Shown here in pieces: positions 8,201 through 16,151 of a stretch of DNA of 35,604 nucleotides. The DNA is taken from NCBI GenBank assembly GCA_902805615.1, contig CADCTQ010000335.1:1-35604 (forward strand), read 5' to 3'. Origin of the DNA: an uncultured Cytophagales bacterium (GTDB lineage: Bacteria > Bacteroidota > Bacteroidia > Cytophagales > 172606-1). The position numbers and the translations under genes were made by a program. Every line of letters begins with the position of its first letter. Within the stretch, counting starts at the first letter, position 1. The notes below the pieces were generated by a model that saw only the letters and a list, made by a program, of their open reading frames with translations, did no database searches and had not been told where the DNA came from.

Positions 8201-9399
8201 AACTCACCGTTGTCGTCGGAAGTCATCCAGAAGGTATAGTTGCCGCTTACCGGCGGACACACGTACCCCCGGATGCGCGTCGCGTAGTTGTCGCCGATGT
8301 TGACGGGGGCTTCGAACGAAGGAATCAAAACGGAGGTATTGGGTACCGTGTTGACGGGAATGCTCGAAATGGCGTTGCCGGCCAGGTTGGTCCACACTTC
8401 CCGCAAGATATTTCCCGTAACGGTGCAGGGCGTCTGCACGGGTACGGTCGTTGCCGTCACGGCCGCACCGGGGGTGGACAACCGCCCCCCGGCGTCCCGG
8501 GCCCGCACGGAGAAGGAAAAGGTGCCGCCCGACCGCAGGCCCGTCACCGTAAACGTAGTGTCGCCGTCGGTGGTGCCGGCCAGGGCCGTGCCGTTGTACA
8601 CGTCGTAGCCCGTGACGGCCACGTCGTCGGTGGCGGCCCGCCAGGCCAGTTGCACCGAAGTGGTTTCCACTGCCACCACCTTCAGGCCCGCCGGGGTCAT
8701 CGGGTATTCGGGCACGAAGGGCGAAAGGCGGCTCCCGGGAATGGGCCGCTCAAAAATGCCGCCGGGCAACTGCCAGCCCACGGCCAGGTTGTCGCCGCCG
8801 GTGGCTTCCTTGGCAACGGCTTCGATGTAGTAGGCCGTTCCCGCTTCGAGGGGGATGGGGGCCGACTGCTGGGAAGGGTACTTGCCCCACTCCCGGGAAG
8901 CAGTAAAGTCGTTGACGGCCGCAATGCGGACCTTGCCGGCCGGGTCGGCGGCCGTGCCCAGCCACAGTTCGCTCTTGTCGTCGGAGGCGATCCAGAACGT
9001 GTAGTTGCCGCTCACCGGCGGGCACAGGTAGCCCCGGATGCGGGTGGCGTAGTTGTCGCCGATGTTGAGCGGCGCTTCGAACAGGGTCAGGTAGTTGATG
9101 CTTTTAGGGGTGGTACTCACCGGCACGTCCGACACGTTCACGCCGGGGATGCCGTCCCAGAACTCGCGCAGGATGGTACCCGTGGCCGCGCAGGGAGCGG
9201 CCGCTGGCCGGGCGGCCCGGTACGGGGAACGCGCTTCCAATGGGACCTTTTTGTCGTCCGCCGGACGGGTGGGCGCCGGTCCGGCCTCCGCGGCCGCCGG
9301 GGCGAAAAGGTGGGCAAAGAGGGCCAGCAATACCAGCAGTTTGTGCCGCGTACGGGTGCTGGGACGGGCAGGATGGGGGGTGTAAGGGTTCAGGTGCAT
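2260..9399 (-). CDS. Giant T9SS-secreted multidomain protein, probable clan GH-A glycoside hydrolase (paralogue 1)
   Basis: The track starts at 9462, but that Met lies inside the terminator of the upstream gene. The Met at 9399 gives a good signal peptide (basic stretch, then LLVLLALFAHLFAPAAAEA). In track numbering the modules are: two PA14-like modules each followed by fibronectin III (about 92-597), a CBM-like 'FEAES' jelly roll (600-722), a galactose-binding-like module starting LWRIGRDD (820-977), a probable TIM barrel (990-1410), FN3, another CBM, a jelly roll, CARDB (1772-1887), three FN3, a CBM6-like domain and a T9SS tail ('VRVYPNPATDRI') ending KVRISR. In the barrel, ISNEPGLF (Glu near 1102) and MSETG (Glu near 1206) fit the acid/base and nucleophile of clan GH-A. 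The substrate is unknown. The gene is last in the susCD locus and its core is nearly identical to the adjacent paralogue. Confidence 0.85.
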   Translation of the reverse strand: MHLNPYTPHPARPSTRTRHKLLVLLALFAHLFAPAAAEAGPAPTRPADDKKVPLEARSPYRAARPAAAPCAATGTILREFWDGIPGVNVSDVPVSTTPKSINYLTLFEAPLNIGDNYATRIRGYLCPPVSGNYTFWIASDDKSELWLGTAADPAGKVRIAAVNDFTASREWGKYPSQQSAPIPLEAGTAYYIEAVAKEATGGDNLAVGWQLPGGIFERPIPGSRLSPFVPEYPMTPAGLKVVAVETTSVQLAWRAATDDVAVTGYDVYNGTALAGTTDGDTTFTVTGLRSGGTFSFSVRARDAGGRLSTPGAAVTATTVPVQTPCTVTGNILREVWTNLAGNAISSIPVNTVPNTSVLIPSFEAPVNIGDNYATRIRGYVCPPVSGNYTFWMTSDDNGELWLSTNADPANKTRIASVTGFTASREWTKFPSQKSALIPLQAGNKYYIEALCKEATGGDNLAVGWQLPDAVLERPIPGNRLSPFVPPYPSAPGNLRATAKTTTTVDLAWEAATDDVGVTGYDVLNGTTLLGSTTGTTFAASGLAAGTTYTFTVKARDADGFATGSSLTTTTVPSAPAGPLFEAESLVAATSEFPKIYNNSGASGGKEVGNNTTTTALTLPAFYAFGDGEYLLSIRYRADENKVKSLIVNGQVTKITLLNSGNGFAVYQQLLPLRANENNTLVLRTEFGDTQGADYDYFRLEPAADVVPAGPVVDDAKDTFAWTDAGKYPGAGFYEYSVNKGQTWQPVTDNPQPVGDEVYAFGAVQVRVKADAAASRPAGYPLSANGAYTISPVPAEPVVPGTVLWRIGRDDNRSAEFADYAAARRTDSLAVPADWNTRSDWKLISKGLKLDKNGALKLTYNLLAIPEFGVELSFRILDAFQSTPQMAVFSNNTLAGMIQIAGLNGNGLTYKFKETYRLYIPKEFLKTGVNELKLEADRGLFADNTGDQYHWWEWDHVTLKTLAEKAREPLHGRYVHLGNDFRSNGEINARNAFLLSKWSGIAYSGNWIRIGITAEDGLTADRRAYLQTLKQLNLVAMPITFPGGFINREAGSGTMTEAGRRRFRQYLADYGDLFAALEISNEPGLFNTSQAGNVAVARMAREEKAVYAPHLKIVAPGWAYWPTNGTPNGWERDPAQRRPIEDLSDLTNGHSYSTSGVGGLGGSLVETLRTYADYTGDGFPKDMAMSETGSNDDATDNARYGTYKNRFDAVFDREMRASIGYVDHIMYHADFDPAPFNMWTADVALSKLNPENARVRPNRNDPSLSRLNTYRRLALAYATHGEPLAYVYGNAAALAGKKAYFRAVNTAALGRSVTGARSDKYLMNFVNFETSTLTMEVKVAMPGGGTYTGDRYGSGDVYLQAHSRVDFGGDTLTFTETLAPGESVQYILNRKETQAPTAPLSLRATPRSFRQVDLSWQPSADNVGVAGYRIYRNGTYLNLAPAAVTFFTDFTVEEATAYSYTVEAFDDSGNQSPRSNPATVTTPAMPVTAGGPVFEAERCIPAGSQFPQAVSNATASNGQMVTNNFTTTRCEIFGFTAVQANYVLTIRYRSTFDSERSVRVNEVLNAGQFSTRIQITNSNNGWKEARQNITLVPGKKNIIAVQVDFGQVQGGEYDYFRLDTGRVAAPQPEWRFVSHTSPAILYTSAFVTNAGGDAHETSRAGENAQMTIKGTGFRWFSNVAADMGLADVYIDNVLDRTVDIPAAALEGPNKLVYEKTGLTDATHTIRIVGKENKRITVSHLEFLGLLGSPVSPGPDLVVTDVKTLPAEPRPGDLLRLVAVVRNRGTLPTPAGITTGVAFSIDGGNVGYSDTYNAAIQPGETVELVQNSDQSWRAPTVDSLTLGAFVNDIGRYAEQDNSNNRLSRRVALNTADGQPPAAPADLAASALTDSTVTLAWTAATDNVAVTGYDVYQDSVKVNAANVTETRFVATGLASARTYRFWVRARDEAGNLSAASRVLVVVTPDTQAPAAPADLAAPARTDSTVTLAWTAATDNVGVAGYDVYRDSVKVNDDPVAETGFTVKGLAASTAYSFHVTATDRAGNASAASAAIAVTTTDTQAPTAPADLTSPARTPYGISLAWTAATDNVGVTAYEVYRDTLRLAVVSGTDYVATGLPAGQGYTFRVRARDAAGNWSAATPELRVMTLPPDSASYEAEAASLYRAAVFSNQPGYSGTGFVKFPSNEGNYVEWTVRASHTGLHRLRFRYANGLKQEQGFALSVNGTTVNPNLVFNFTGSWEQWSFVEATAYLAEGTHRIRLTTTGEKNSNLDLLRVTDPVAPAPSAARTAAAPAPGPAGNRSLPVRVYPNPATDRITIQFTAPSAGKAQVIFTDVLSRSAQSGTYDVQAGPNRIVVPTVALPGGVYLLRVVTGGTQSVQKVRISR
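2967..3790 (-). repeat. Three tandem fibronectin III repeats within giant gene 1
   Basis: Three consecutive FN3-coding units of roughly 270 bp are close to identical in places. The string 'cacgttgtcggtggccgccg' begins at 3421 and again at 3697 (period 276 bp), with a diverged third copy near 3147. This suggests recent duplication of linker modules. The protein motif is 'TDSTVTLAWTAATDNV' in two of the three units. Confidence 0.7.
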
Positions 9400-9435
9400 A
9401 GCGAATGGGTGGGGAATTGTAATGAGGCAGGAAGG

Positions 9436-9470
9436 TAAAAAGGGCTGCGGCGAATCATGCACCGCAGCCC
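9436..9470 (-). terminator. Terminator between the two giant genes
   Basis: GGGCTGCGG / CCGCAGCCC form a perfect 9-bp stem with an 11-nt loop. On the minus strand the stem is followed by TTTTTACC. It lies 19 nt past the stop of giant gene 2 and upstream of the start of giant gene 1, so the two genes may be partly or wholly uncoupled. Confidence 0.75.
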
Positions 9471-9488
9471 CGTACTTACCCGGATTGG

Positions 9489-12400
9489 TTACCGGCTGAT
9501 GACAACCTTGAGCGGCGTGACCGAACCGTCATCCGCCACTACGTTCACCAGGTAGAGCCCGGTGGACAATTCCCGGGTGCCGACCACGATCCGGTTGTCG
9601 CCGGCGTGCAACACCTCGTTCACCGCTTTCACGGGGCGGCCCACGGCGTTGGTGAGGGTCACTTTTACGCCTTGTGCCGCCGGCGAGAAGTAGTGCAGGG
9701 TAAACTGGTCGCCGGCCGGGTTGGGATAGAGGCGTACCTCCCCTGCCCCACTGCGGGCTTCGGCCCCCCCGCTGGCGTCCAGCCGGGCGGTTGGCGAACC
9801 GAGTTCCACCAGCGAGAAGTCATCGCCGTAGGCAGCGCCCGAACCCAGGTACTTGTAGAGGAATACCGTGCCGCTGGTGTTCGTCGCGCCGGTGGTAAAT
9901 TCCACGACGGCTTCGCGGTAGGTGGTGCTGCCGATGGTGGCGAACTTGTTGGCCCCGCCGTACGCTTTGATCCCCAGGATCACGGAATCTCCCGCCGTGG
10001 TCACCCGGGCAAAACCCCGCAGTTCGTAGCGGGTGTTCGGCCTGAGGGTCACTACCTGTTCAAGGGTAGCCGGGTTGGCCCCTACCCGGCCGGCGTAGGT
10101 GCCGGTGCGGGCATTGGTGTTGGCGACGCCGGCATCCTGCCAGGTGGTCCAGGGCGTGAGCGTACCCGTTTCGAAGCCGGGGTTCCCGATCAGGTTGGTT
10201 TGCACCGTAGACGTACTGAAGAGCTGGCTCTGGGGAATTACTTGCCTGGCCTGGCTGGCGCTGGCCCATTGCAGGTTGGCCAGGGCACCATTGCCGTTCT
10301 CAAAGTACTCCATGCGGATGGCGTAACGCCGGCCGGCCGTGAGGGCAATGGTGCCGTTCCACTCGGTAGCCCCCTGGCTCACCCACTTGTCCACGAGCAG
10401 CTGGCCGTTCACCCACAGCCGCACGCCGTCGTCGGTGGTGGTGTAGAAGGTGTAGGTCTGGGAGAACCGGGGCAGCACCTCGCCCGTCCAGCGCGCGGAG
10501 AAGGTCTCTCCGGCAATGCCCGGGTCGGGCGAACCGGTTCCCCAGTTGAAGTTCACCGTCTTGTCTATCCGGCTGAGCTTGAACTCGGTCAGGTACATCG
10601 AGTCGTAGTATTCACCCTTCAGGCCGTCGCCCGGCGCGGGGGTGCTGAAAAGCTGGCTCTGGGGAATCACTTGCTTGGGCTGGCTGGCGCTCGACCATTG
10701 CAGCGTAGCCAGGGCGCCGGCCGTGTTCTCGAAGTACTCCATGCGGATGGCGTACCGCTGGCCGGCCGTGAGGGCAATGGTGCCGTTCCACTCGGCGGCC
10801 GCCTGGTTCACCCACTTGTCCACGAGCAGTTGGCCGTTCACCCACAGCCGTACGCCGTCGTCGGTGTTGACGAAGAAGGTGTAGGTCTGCGAATACCGGG
10901 GCAGGACTTCGCCGGTCCAGCGCACCGAATACGTATCAACCCCTATCGTCGAGGCGGGTGAACCCGTGCCCCAGTTGAAGTTGACGGTCCGGTCCACGCG
11001 ACTCAGCTTGAAGGCCGTCAGGTCCATGTTGTCGTAGTACTCACCCTTCAGGCCGTCGCCGCCGCCGCCGGCCGGGCCCACGGTCACCGCGTTGCTGGCC
11101 GCCGACTGGTTGCCGGCGCGGTCAACCGCTCTTACCGTGTACACGTAACTGCCGCCGGCCGCCAGCCCCCGGTCGGTGTACGTGGTGGCGGTCGTGGGCG
11201 TCGCGTTCACTTTGACGGCATCGCGGTACACGTCGTAGCCTTTCAACTCCACGTCGTCGGTGGAAGCGTTCCAGGAGAGCACCACCGTGCTGTCGGTGCG
11301 GTTGCTGCTGATCAGGCTGGCCGGCGCGGTGGGCCGGATGGTATCGGCAAAACCGATGTAGAGCGGTTCGCTGTAGCGGTTGTTGGTGCGGTCCTGCTCG
11401 GTGTACCGCCCGATGTCATTTACGAACGCCTCCACCCGCACGTTCACGTTGGGCGGCCCGGTCCAGGTCTGGTTCTGCGCCAGTTCCACCGACTCGCCGG
11501 GCTGGATCGCCGCCGTGTACGTATCCGAGAAGCCGGTGCTGCCGCCGTCCACGCTGAACAGCACGCCCGTGGTGATCCCGGCCGGCGTGGCCAGGGTGCC
11601 CCGGTTCTGGGCCACGGCCACGAACCGGATCTGGTCGCCGCCCCGCGGGTTGGCCGGCACGGTTTTGATGTCGGTCACCACCATGTCGGGGCCCGGGGCC
11701 ACCGGGCTGCCGAGGATGCCCAGGAACTCCAGGTGGCTCACGGTGATGCGCTTGTTCTCCTTGCAGACGATCTTGATCGTGTGCGTGGCGTCGGTGAGGC
11801 CGGTCTTTTCGTAGACCAGCTTGTCGGGCCCTTCAAAGGCGGCGGACGGGATGTTGACCGTGCGGTCGAGCACGTTGTCGATGTACACGTCGGCCGTGCC
11901 CATGTCGGAGACCACGTTGGAGAACCAGCGGAAGCCGGTGCCCTTGATGGTCAGTTGCGCGTGTTGCCCGAGGGTGGCCGTTTCGTGGGCGCTGCCCGCG
12001 GTGTTGTTGAGGAAGGCCGGCGTGTACAGCACCGAGGAACTGGTGTGGCTCACGAAGCGCCACTCGGGCTGCGGGGCGGCCACCCGGCCGGTATCGAGCC
12101 GGAAGTAATCGTATTCCCCGCCCTGGGTCTGGCCGAATTCCACCTGCACGGCAATGATGTTCTTCTTGCCCGGCACCAGGGTAATGTTCTGCTGCACTTC
12201 CCGCCAGGCGTTGTTGCTGTTGACGAGTTGAATCTGGCCGAAGAACTGCCCCGCGTTGAGCACTTCGTTGACCCGGATGTTGCGGGGCGAATCGAAGGTG
12301 GAGCGGTAGCGGATGGTGAGCACGTAGTTGGCCTGCACGGCCGTGAAACCGAAAATCTCGCAGCGGGTGGTGGTGAAGTTGTTGGTCACCATCTGCCCGT

Positions 12401-15400
12401 TGGAGGCGGTGGCGTTGCTCACCGCCTGCGGGAACTGCGAACCGGCCGGAATGCACCGTTCGGCTTCGAAGATCGGGCCGCCGGCCGTCACGGGCATGGC
12501 GGGCGTCGTGACCCCGGCCGTGTTGCTGCGGAGCGACTTGTTGCCCGAATCGTCGAAGGCTTCCACCGTGTAGTTGTAGGTGGTGGATTCTTCCACGGTA
12601 ATGTCGGTGAACACGTTCAGGGCAGCGGGTACCACGTTGATGGACACCCCGTTGCGGAAGATGCGGTAGCCCGACACGGCCACGTTGTCGGAGGAGGGCC
12701 GCCAGGCCAGGTCCACCTGCCGGAACGAACGGGCGGTGGCCGTGAGCGTGGCCGGCGGGGTGGGCACCTGGGTTTCCTTGCGGTTGAGGATGTACTGCAC
12801 CGACTCGCCGGGGGCCAGCGTTTCGGTGAACCTCAGCGTATCGCCGCCGTGTTCCACCCGCGAAACGGCTTCCGAATACACGTCCCCGTTGCCGTACCGT
12901 TCCCCCGTGAAGGTGCCGCCGCCCGGCATGGCTACCTTCACCCGCAGCGTCAGGGTCGAGGTTTCGAAGTTGACGAAGTTCATCAGGTACTTGTCGGAAC
13001 TGGCCCCGGTGCTGGCGCGGCCCAGCGTGGCCGTGTTGACGGCCCGGAAGTAGGCTTTCTTGCCGGCCAGTTCGGCCGCATTCTCGTACAGGTAGGCCAG
13101 CGGTTCGCCGTGCGTGGCGTAGGCCAGCGCCAGGCGGCGGAACGTCTTGAGGCGGGGCTGGGCGGGCTCCCGGCGGTTGGGCCGCACCTGGGCGTTCTCG
13201 GGGTTCAGTTTTCCGGTCGCCACGTCGGAGACCCACATGGTGAAATTGCCGGGCGAAAAGGCGGCGTGGTACATGATGTGGTCCACGTAGCCGATGTTGC
13301 CCCGCATCTCCCGGTCGAACACGGCGATGTAGCGGTTGGCGAAGGTGCCGTAGCGGTTGTCGTCGGCGGCGTCGTCGTTGGCCCCGGTCTCGCTCATCAC
13401 CATGTCTTTGGGGAAACCGTCGCCGGTGTAGCTGTCGTAGGTGCGCAGCGTTTCCACCAGCGAGCCGCCCAGGCCGCCCACGCCCGAGGTGCTGTAGCTG
13501 TGGCCGTTGGTCAGGTCGCTGATTTCCTCAATGGGGCGGCGCTGGGCGGGGTCGCGTTCCCAGCCGCTGGGAATGCCGTTGGTGGGCCAGTACGCCCAGC
13601 CGGGGGCCACCACCTTCACGTGCGGGGCGTAGGCGGGTTTTTCGGCCTGGGCCATCTCCACAATGGCTTTGGTGCCCACCTGCGAGGAGCCGAACAGGCC
13701 CGGTTCGTTTTCGGTTTCCACCGCCGCCAGCAGGTCGCCGTAGTTGGTCAGGTAGTCGCGGTAGCGCTGCCGCACGGTGGTGTTGATGGTGCCGGCCAGC
13801 ACGTCGCTGCTGCGGGTGGTGCTGCCCTCGAACGGGATGGTCATCGGCAGGATGTTCAACTGGCGCATCGTGAGCAGGTAGGCGCGGATGCCCGGGTTGA
13901 ACGACTGGGTGATGTCGGCCCCGTCGCGCATCCAGTTGCCGCTGTAGGCAATGCCGCTCCACTTGGAAAGCAGGTACGCCGACCGGGCGTCGAAGTACGG
14001 GTCTTCGCGGAAGTCGTTGCCCATGTGGACGTACCGGCCGTGGAGGGGCTCCCGGGCTTTTTCGGCCAGTGTCTTCAGGGTCACGTGGTCCCACTCCCAC
14101 CAGTGGTACTGGTCGCCCGAGTTGTCGGCAAACAGGCCCCGGTCGGCTTCCAGCCGCAGTTGGTTGACGCCGGTTTTGAGGAATTCTTTGGGAATGTAGA
14201 GGCGGTAGGTCTCCTTGAACTTGTAGGCGAGGCCGTTGCCGTTGAGGCCGGCAATCTGGATCATCCCCGCCAGGGTGTTGTTGGAAAACACGGCCATCTG
14301 GGGCGTGGACTGGAAGGCGTCCAGGATGCGGAAGCTCAACTCCACGCCGAACTCGGGAACCGCCGACAGGTTATAGGTGAGTTTCAAAGCGCCGTTCCGG
14401 TCGAGCTTGAGCCCCTTGGCAATGATCTTCCAGTTGGTGCGCGTACTCCAGTCGCCCGGTACGGCCAGGGAGTCGGTACGCCGGGTGGTGGCGTAGTCGG
14501 TGAATTCGACCGAGGAGTTGTCGTCCCGGCCCAGCCGCCAGAGGACGGCGCCCGGCACGATGGGCGGGCCGGAAACGGTGGTGATCGTATACGCCCCGTT
14601 GGCGGAAAGCGGGAAGCCGGCCGGGCGGGAGGTTGCCGCGTCGGCTTTGAGGCGCACCTGCACGGCGCCGTAGGCGTACACCTGGTCGCCCACCGGCTGC
14701 GGCTTGGCCGTGACGGCCTGCCAGGTCTGGCCCCGGTTCACGGAGTATTCGTAGTTGGCAATGCCCGGGTACCGGGGAATGTCCGTCCAGGAGAAGGTGT
14801 TGGTGGCGTCGTTGACGACCGGGTTGGTCGGCATCACGTCGGCGGCCAGTTCGAGGCGGAAGTAGTCGTAGTCGGCGCCCTGCGCGTCGTTGAAGTCGGT
14901 CCGGAGCACAATCGTGTTGTTCTCGCTGGCCCGCAGTTGCAGGAGTTGCTGGTAGATGGCAAAGCCGTTCCCGGAGTTAGCGAGGGTGATGCGGGTGGTG
15001 ACCCCGTTGACGACCAGCGACTTGGCCTTGTCTTCGTCGGAGCGGTAGCGGATCGCAAACACGTACTGCCCGTTGCCGAAGGCGTAGAACGGCGGCAGCG
15101 TGAGGGACGTGGTGGTGGTATTGTTGCCGACTTCCTTGCCGCCCGAAGCCCCGCTGTTGGCGTAGACCTTGGGAAACTCCGAGGTGGCGGCGATCAGGTT
15201 TTCGGCTTCGAACAGCGGACCGGCCGGCGCGGTGGGCACGGTGGTGGTGGTCAGCGTGGCGGGAGTGGATGCCCGGCCGTCGGTGCCCTTGGCTTTCACG
15301 GCAAACGTGTACGTGGTGCCGGCCGTCAGGCCCGTCGCCTGGTAGGTGGTGCCGGCGGTGGTGGTGAGCGAATCGGCGCCCCGGTACACTACGTACCCGC

Positions 15401-16151
15401 TGATGCCGGCGCTGCTCGTGGAAGCGTTCCAGGCGAGGCTTACGGAAGTGCCGGTTTTGGCCGTGTAGCGCAGGTCGCCCGGCGCGGTCGGGTACTCGGG
15501 TTCGAACGGTGAAAGGCGGCTCCCGGGAATGGGCCGCTGCTGGGTGCCGTCGGGCAACTGCCAGCCCACGGCCAGGTGGTCGCCGCCGGTGCCTTCTTTG
15601 TGCAGGGCCTCGATGTAATAGGCCGTTCCGGCCTGCAAAGCGATGGGCGCCGACTGCTGGGAAGGAAATTTGCCCCACTCCCGGGAAGCGGTAGAGCCGG
15701 TCACGGAAGCAATGCGGACCTTGCCGGCCGGGCTGGCACTCGTGCTCAGCCACAGTTCGCTCTCGTCGTCGGAAGCAATCCAGAAGGTGTAATTGCCCGT
15801 GGCGGGCGGACAGACGTATCCCCGGATGCGCGCGCCGTAATTGTCGCCGGTGTTGGTGGGCGACTCAAAAGAGGTAATGTACCCGTTGCTGCCCGGCGTC
15901 GTGTTTACGGGAATCGCCGTGACGGCCGTACCCGCAATGCCGTTCCACTGTTCGCGCAGGATGGTGCCCGTGGCGGCGCAGGGCACGGCCTGGGCCGACA
16001 CGGCCGACTTGTTGGTTCGCGCCAGCAAACGGGTATATCGTTTGGTGCCGGCCAGGGTCACCAGGCCCAGGGCCGTAATGAGCAGCAGGGCCCCCAGGTT
16101 GCGGAGGGTCAGCCGGGAAAAAGTTCGTGGAGGCGTAAATTGTTGAGACAT
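9489..16151 (-). CDS. Giant T9SS-secreted multidomain protein, probable clan GH-A glycoside hydrolase (paralogue 2)
   Basis: I place the start at 16151 (MSQQFTPP), 10 codons inside the track ORF, just ahead of a hydrophobic signal-anchor-like segment (LGALLLITALGLVTLAG). Modules in track numbering: PA14-like (63-227), FN3 (230-313), CBM-like 'FEAEN' (320-443), a galactose-binding-like module opening LWRLGRDD (547-702), a probable TIM barrel (710-1137), FN3, CBM, jelly roll, CARDB (1493-1608), FN3, two classical PA14 domains in tandem (1708-1988), a CBM4/9-like domain opening NLIGNPGFETG (1992-2127), and a T9SS tail ('VRLYPNPAGDQF') ending KVVISR. ENEPGLF (Glu near 824) and MSETG (Glu near 929) are the likely catalytic acids, spaced about as in paralogue 1. 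It lies directly downstream of susD. It probably acts on a polysaccharide at the cell surface, but the family and substrate were not identified. Confidence 0.85.
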   Translation of the reverse strand: MSQQFTPPRTFSRLTLRNLGALLLITALGLVTLAGTKRYTRLLARTNKSAVSAQAVPCAATGTILREQWNGIAGTAVTAIPVNTTPGSNGYITSFESPTNTGDNYGARIRGYVCPPATGNYTFWIASDDESELWLSTSASPAGKVRIASVTGSTASREWGKFPSQQSAPIALQAGTAYYIEALHKEGTGGDHLAVGWQLPDGTQQRPIPGSRLSPFEPEYPTAPGDLRYTAKTGTSVSLAWNASTSSAGISGYVVYRGADSLTTTAGTTYQATGLTAGTTYTFAVKAKGTDGRASTPATLTTTTVPTAPAGPLFEAENLIAATSEFPKVYANSGASGGKEVGNNTTTTSLTLPPFYAFGNGQYVFAIRYRSDEDKAKSLVVNGVTTRITLANSGNGFAIYQQLLQLRASENNTIVLRTDFNDAQGADYDYFRLELAADVMPTNPVVNDATNTFSWTDIPRYPGIANYEYSVNRGQTWQAVTAKPQPVGDQVYAYGAVQVRLKADAATSRPAGFPLSANGAYTITTVSGPPIVPGAVLWRLGRDDNSSVEFTDYATTRRTDSLAVPGDWSTRTNWKIIAKGLKLDRNGALKLTYNLSAVPEFGVELSFRILDAFQSTPQMAVFSNNTLAGMIQIAGLNGNGLAYKFKETYRLYIPKEFLKTGVNQLRLEADRGLFADNSGDQYHWWEWDHVTLKTLAEKAREPLHGRYVHMGNDFREDPYFDARSAYLLSKWSGIAYSGNWMRDGADITQSFNPGIRAYLLTMRQLNILPMTIPFEGSTTRSSDVLAGTINTTVRQRYRDYLTNYGDLLAAVETENEPGLFGSSQVGTKAIVEMAQAEKPAYAPHVKVVAPGWAYWPTNGIPSGWERDPAQRRPIEEISDLTNGHSYSTSGVGGLGGSLVETLRTYDSYTGDGFPKDMVMSETGANDDAADDNRYGTFANRYIAVFDREMRGNIGYVDHIMYHAAFSPGNFTMWVSDVATGKLNPENAQVRPNRREPAQPRLKTFRRLALAYATHGEPLAYLYENAAELAGKKAYFRAVNTATLGRASTGASSDKYLMNFVNFETSTLTLRVKVAMPGGGTFTGERYGNGDVYSEAVSRVEHGGDTLRFTETLAPGESVQYILNRKETQVPTPPATLTATARSFRQVDLAWRPSSDNVAVSGYRIFRNGVSINVVPAALNVFTDITVEESTTYNYTVEAFDDSGNKSLRSNTAGVTTPAMPVTAGGPIFEAERCIPAGSQFPQAVSNATASNGQMVTNNFTTTRCEIFGFTAVQANYVLTIRYRSTFDSPRNIRVNEVLNAGQFFGQIQLVNSNNAWREVQQNITLVPGKKNIIAVQVEFGQTQGGEYDYFRLDTGRVAAPQPEWRFVSHTSSSVLYTPAFLNNTAGSAHETATLGQHAQLTIKGTGFRWFSNVVSDMGTADVYIDNVLDRTVNIPSAAFEGPDKLVYEKTGLTDATHTIKIVCKENKRITVSHLEFLGILGSPVAPGPDMVVTDIKTVPANPRGGDQIRFVAVAQNRGTLATPAGITTGVLFSVDGGSTGFSDTYTAAIQPGESVELAQNQTWTGPPNVNVRVEAFVNDIGRYTEQDRTNNRYSEPLYIGFADTIRPTAPASLISSNRTDSTVVLSWNASTDDVELKGYDVYRDAVKVNATPTTATTYTDRGLAAGGSYVYTVRAVDRAGNQSAASNAVTVGPAGGGGDGLKGEYYDNMDLTAFKLSRVDRTVNFNWGTGSPASTIGVDTYSVRWTGEVLPRYSQTYTFFVNTDDGVRLWVNGQLLVDKWVNQAAAEWNGTIALTAGQRYAIRMEYFENTAGALATLQWSSASQPKQVIPQSQLFSTPAPGDGLKGEYYDSMYLTEFKLSRIDKTVNFNWGTGSPDPGIAGETFSARWTGEVLPRFSQTYTFYTTTDDGVRLWVNGQLLVDKWVSQGATEWNGTIALTAGRRYAIRMEYFENGNGALANLQWASASQARQVIPQSQLFSTSTVQTNLIGNPGFETGTLTPWTTWQDAGVANTNARTGTYAGRVGANPATLEQVVTLRPNTRYELRGFARVTTAGDSVILGIKAYGGANKFATIGSTTYREAVVEFTTGATNTSGTVFLYKYLGSGAAYGDDFSLVELGSPTARLDASGGAEARSGAGEVRLYPNPAGDQFTLHYFSPAAQGVKVTLTNAVGRPVKAVNEVLHAGDNRIVVGTRELSTGLYLVNVVADDGSVTPLKVVISR
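10204..11055 (-). repeat. Tandem PA14 duplication (429-bp unit) within giant gene 2
   Basis: Two adjacent PA14-coding units are offset by 429 bp: 'ctgaagagctggctctgggg' at 10216 and 'ctgaaaagctggctctgggg' at 10645. They remain very similar at DNA level throughout. At protein level both read GLKGEYYD..., VNFNWGTGSP, DDGVRLWVNGQLLVDKWV and VIPQSQLFS. Paralogue 1 has no counterpart at this place, so the duplication belongs to this gene. Confidence 0.8.

Noticed and set aside
9400-9462. Upstream start of giant gene 1 at 9462
   Set aside because: This Met lies within the terminator hairpin of the preceding gene and would add 21 residues ahead of a normal signal peptide. The Met at 9399 fits better.
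11733-15512. 1,259-aa plus-strand ORF opposite giant gene 2
   Set aside because: It is an antisense shadow of a high-GC gene, rich in Gly, Val, His and Arg, with no domain, while the minus strand encodes clear PA14, FN3, CBM and T9SS modules.
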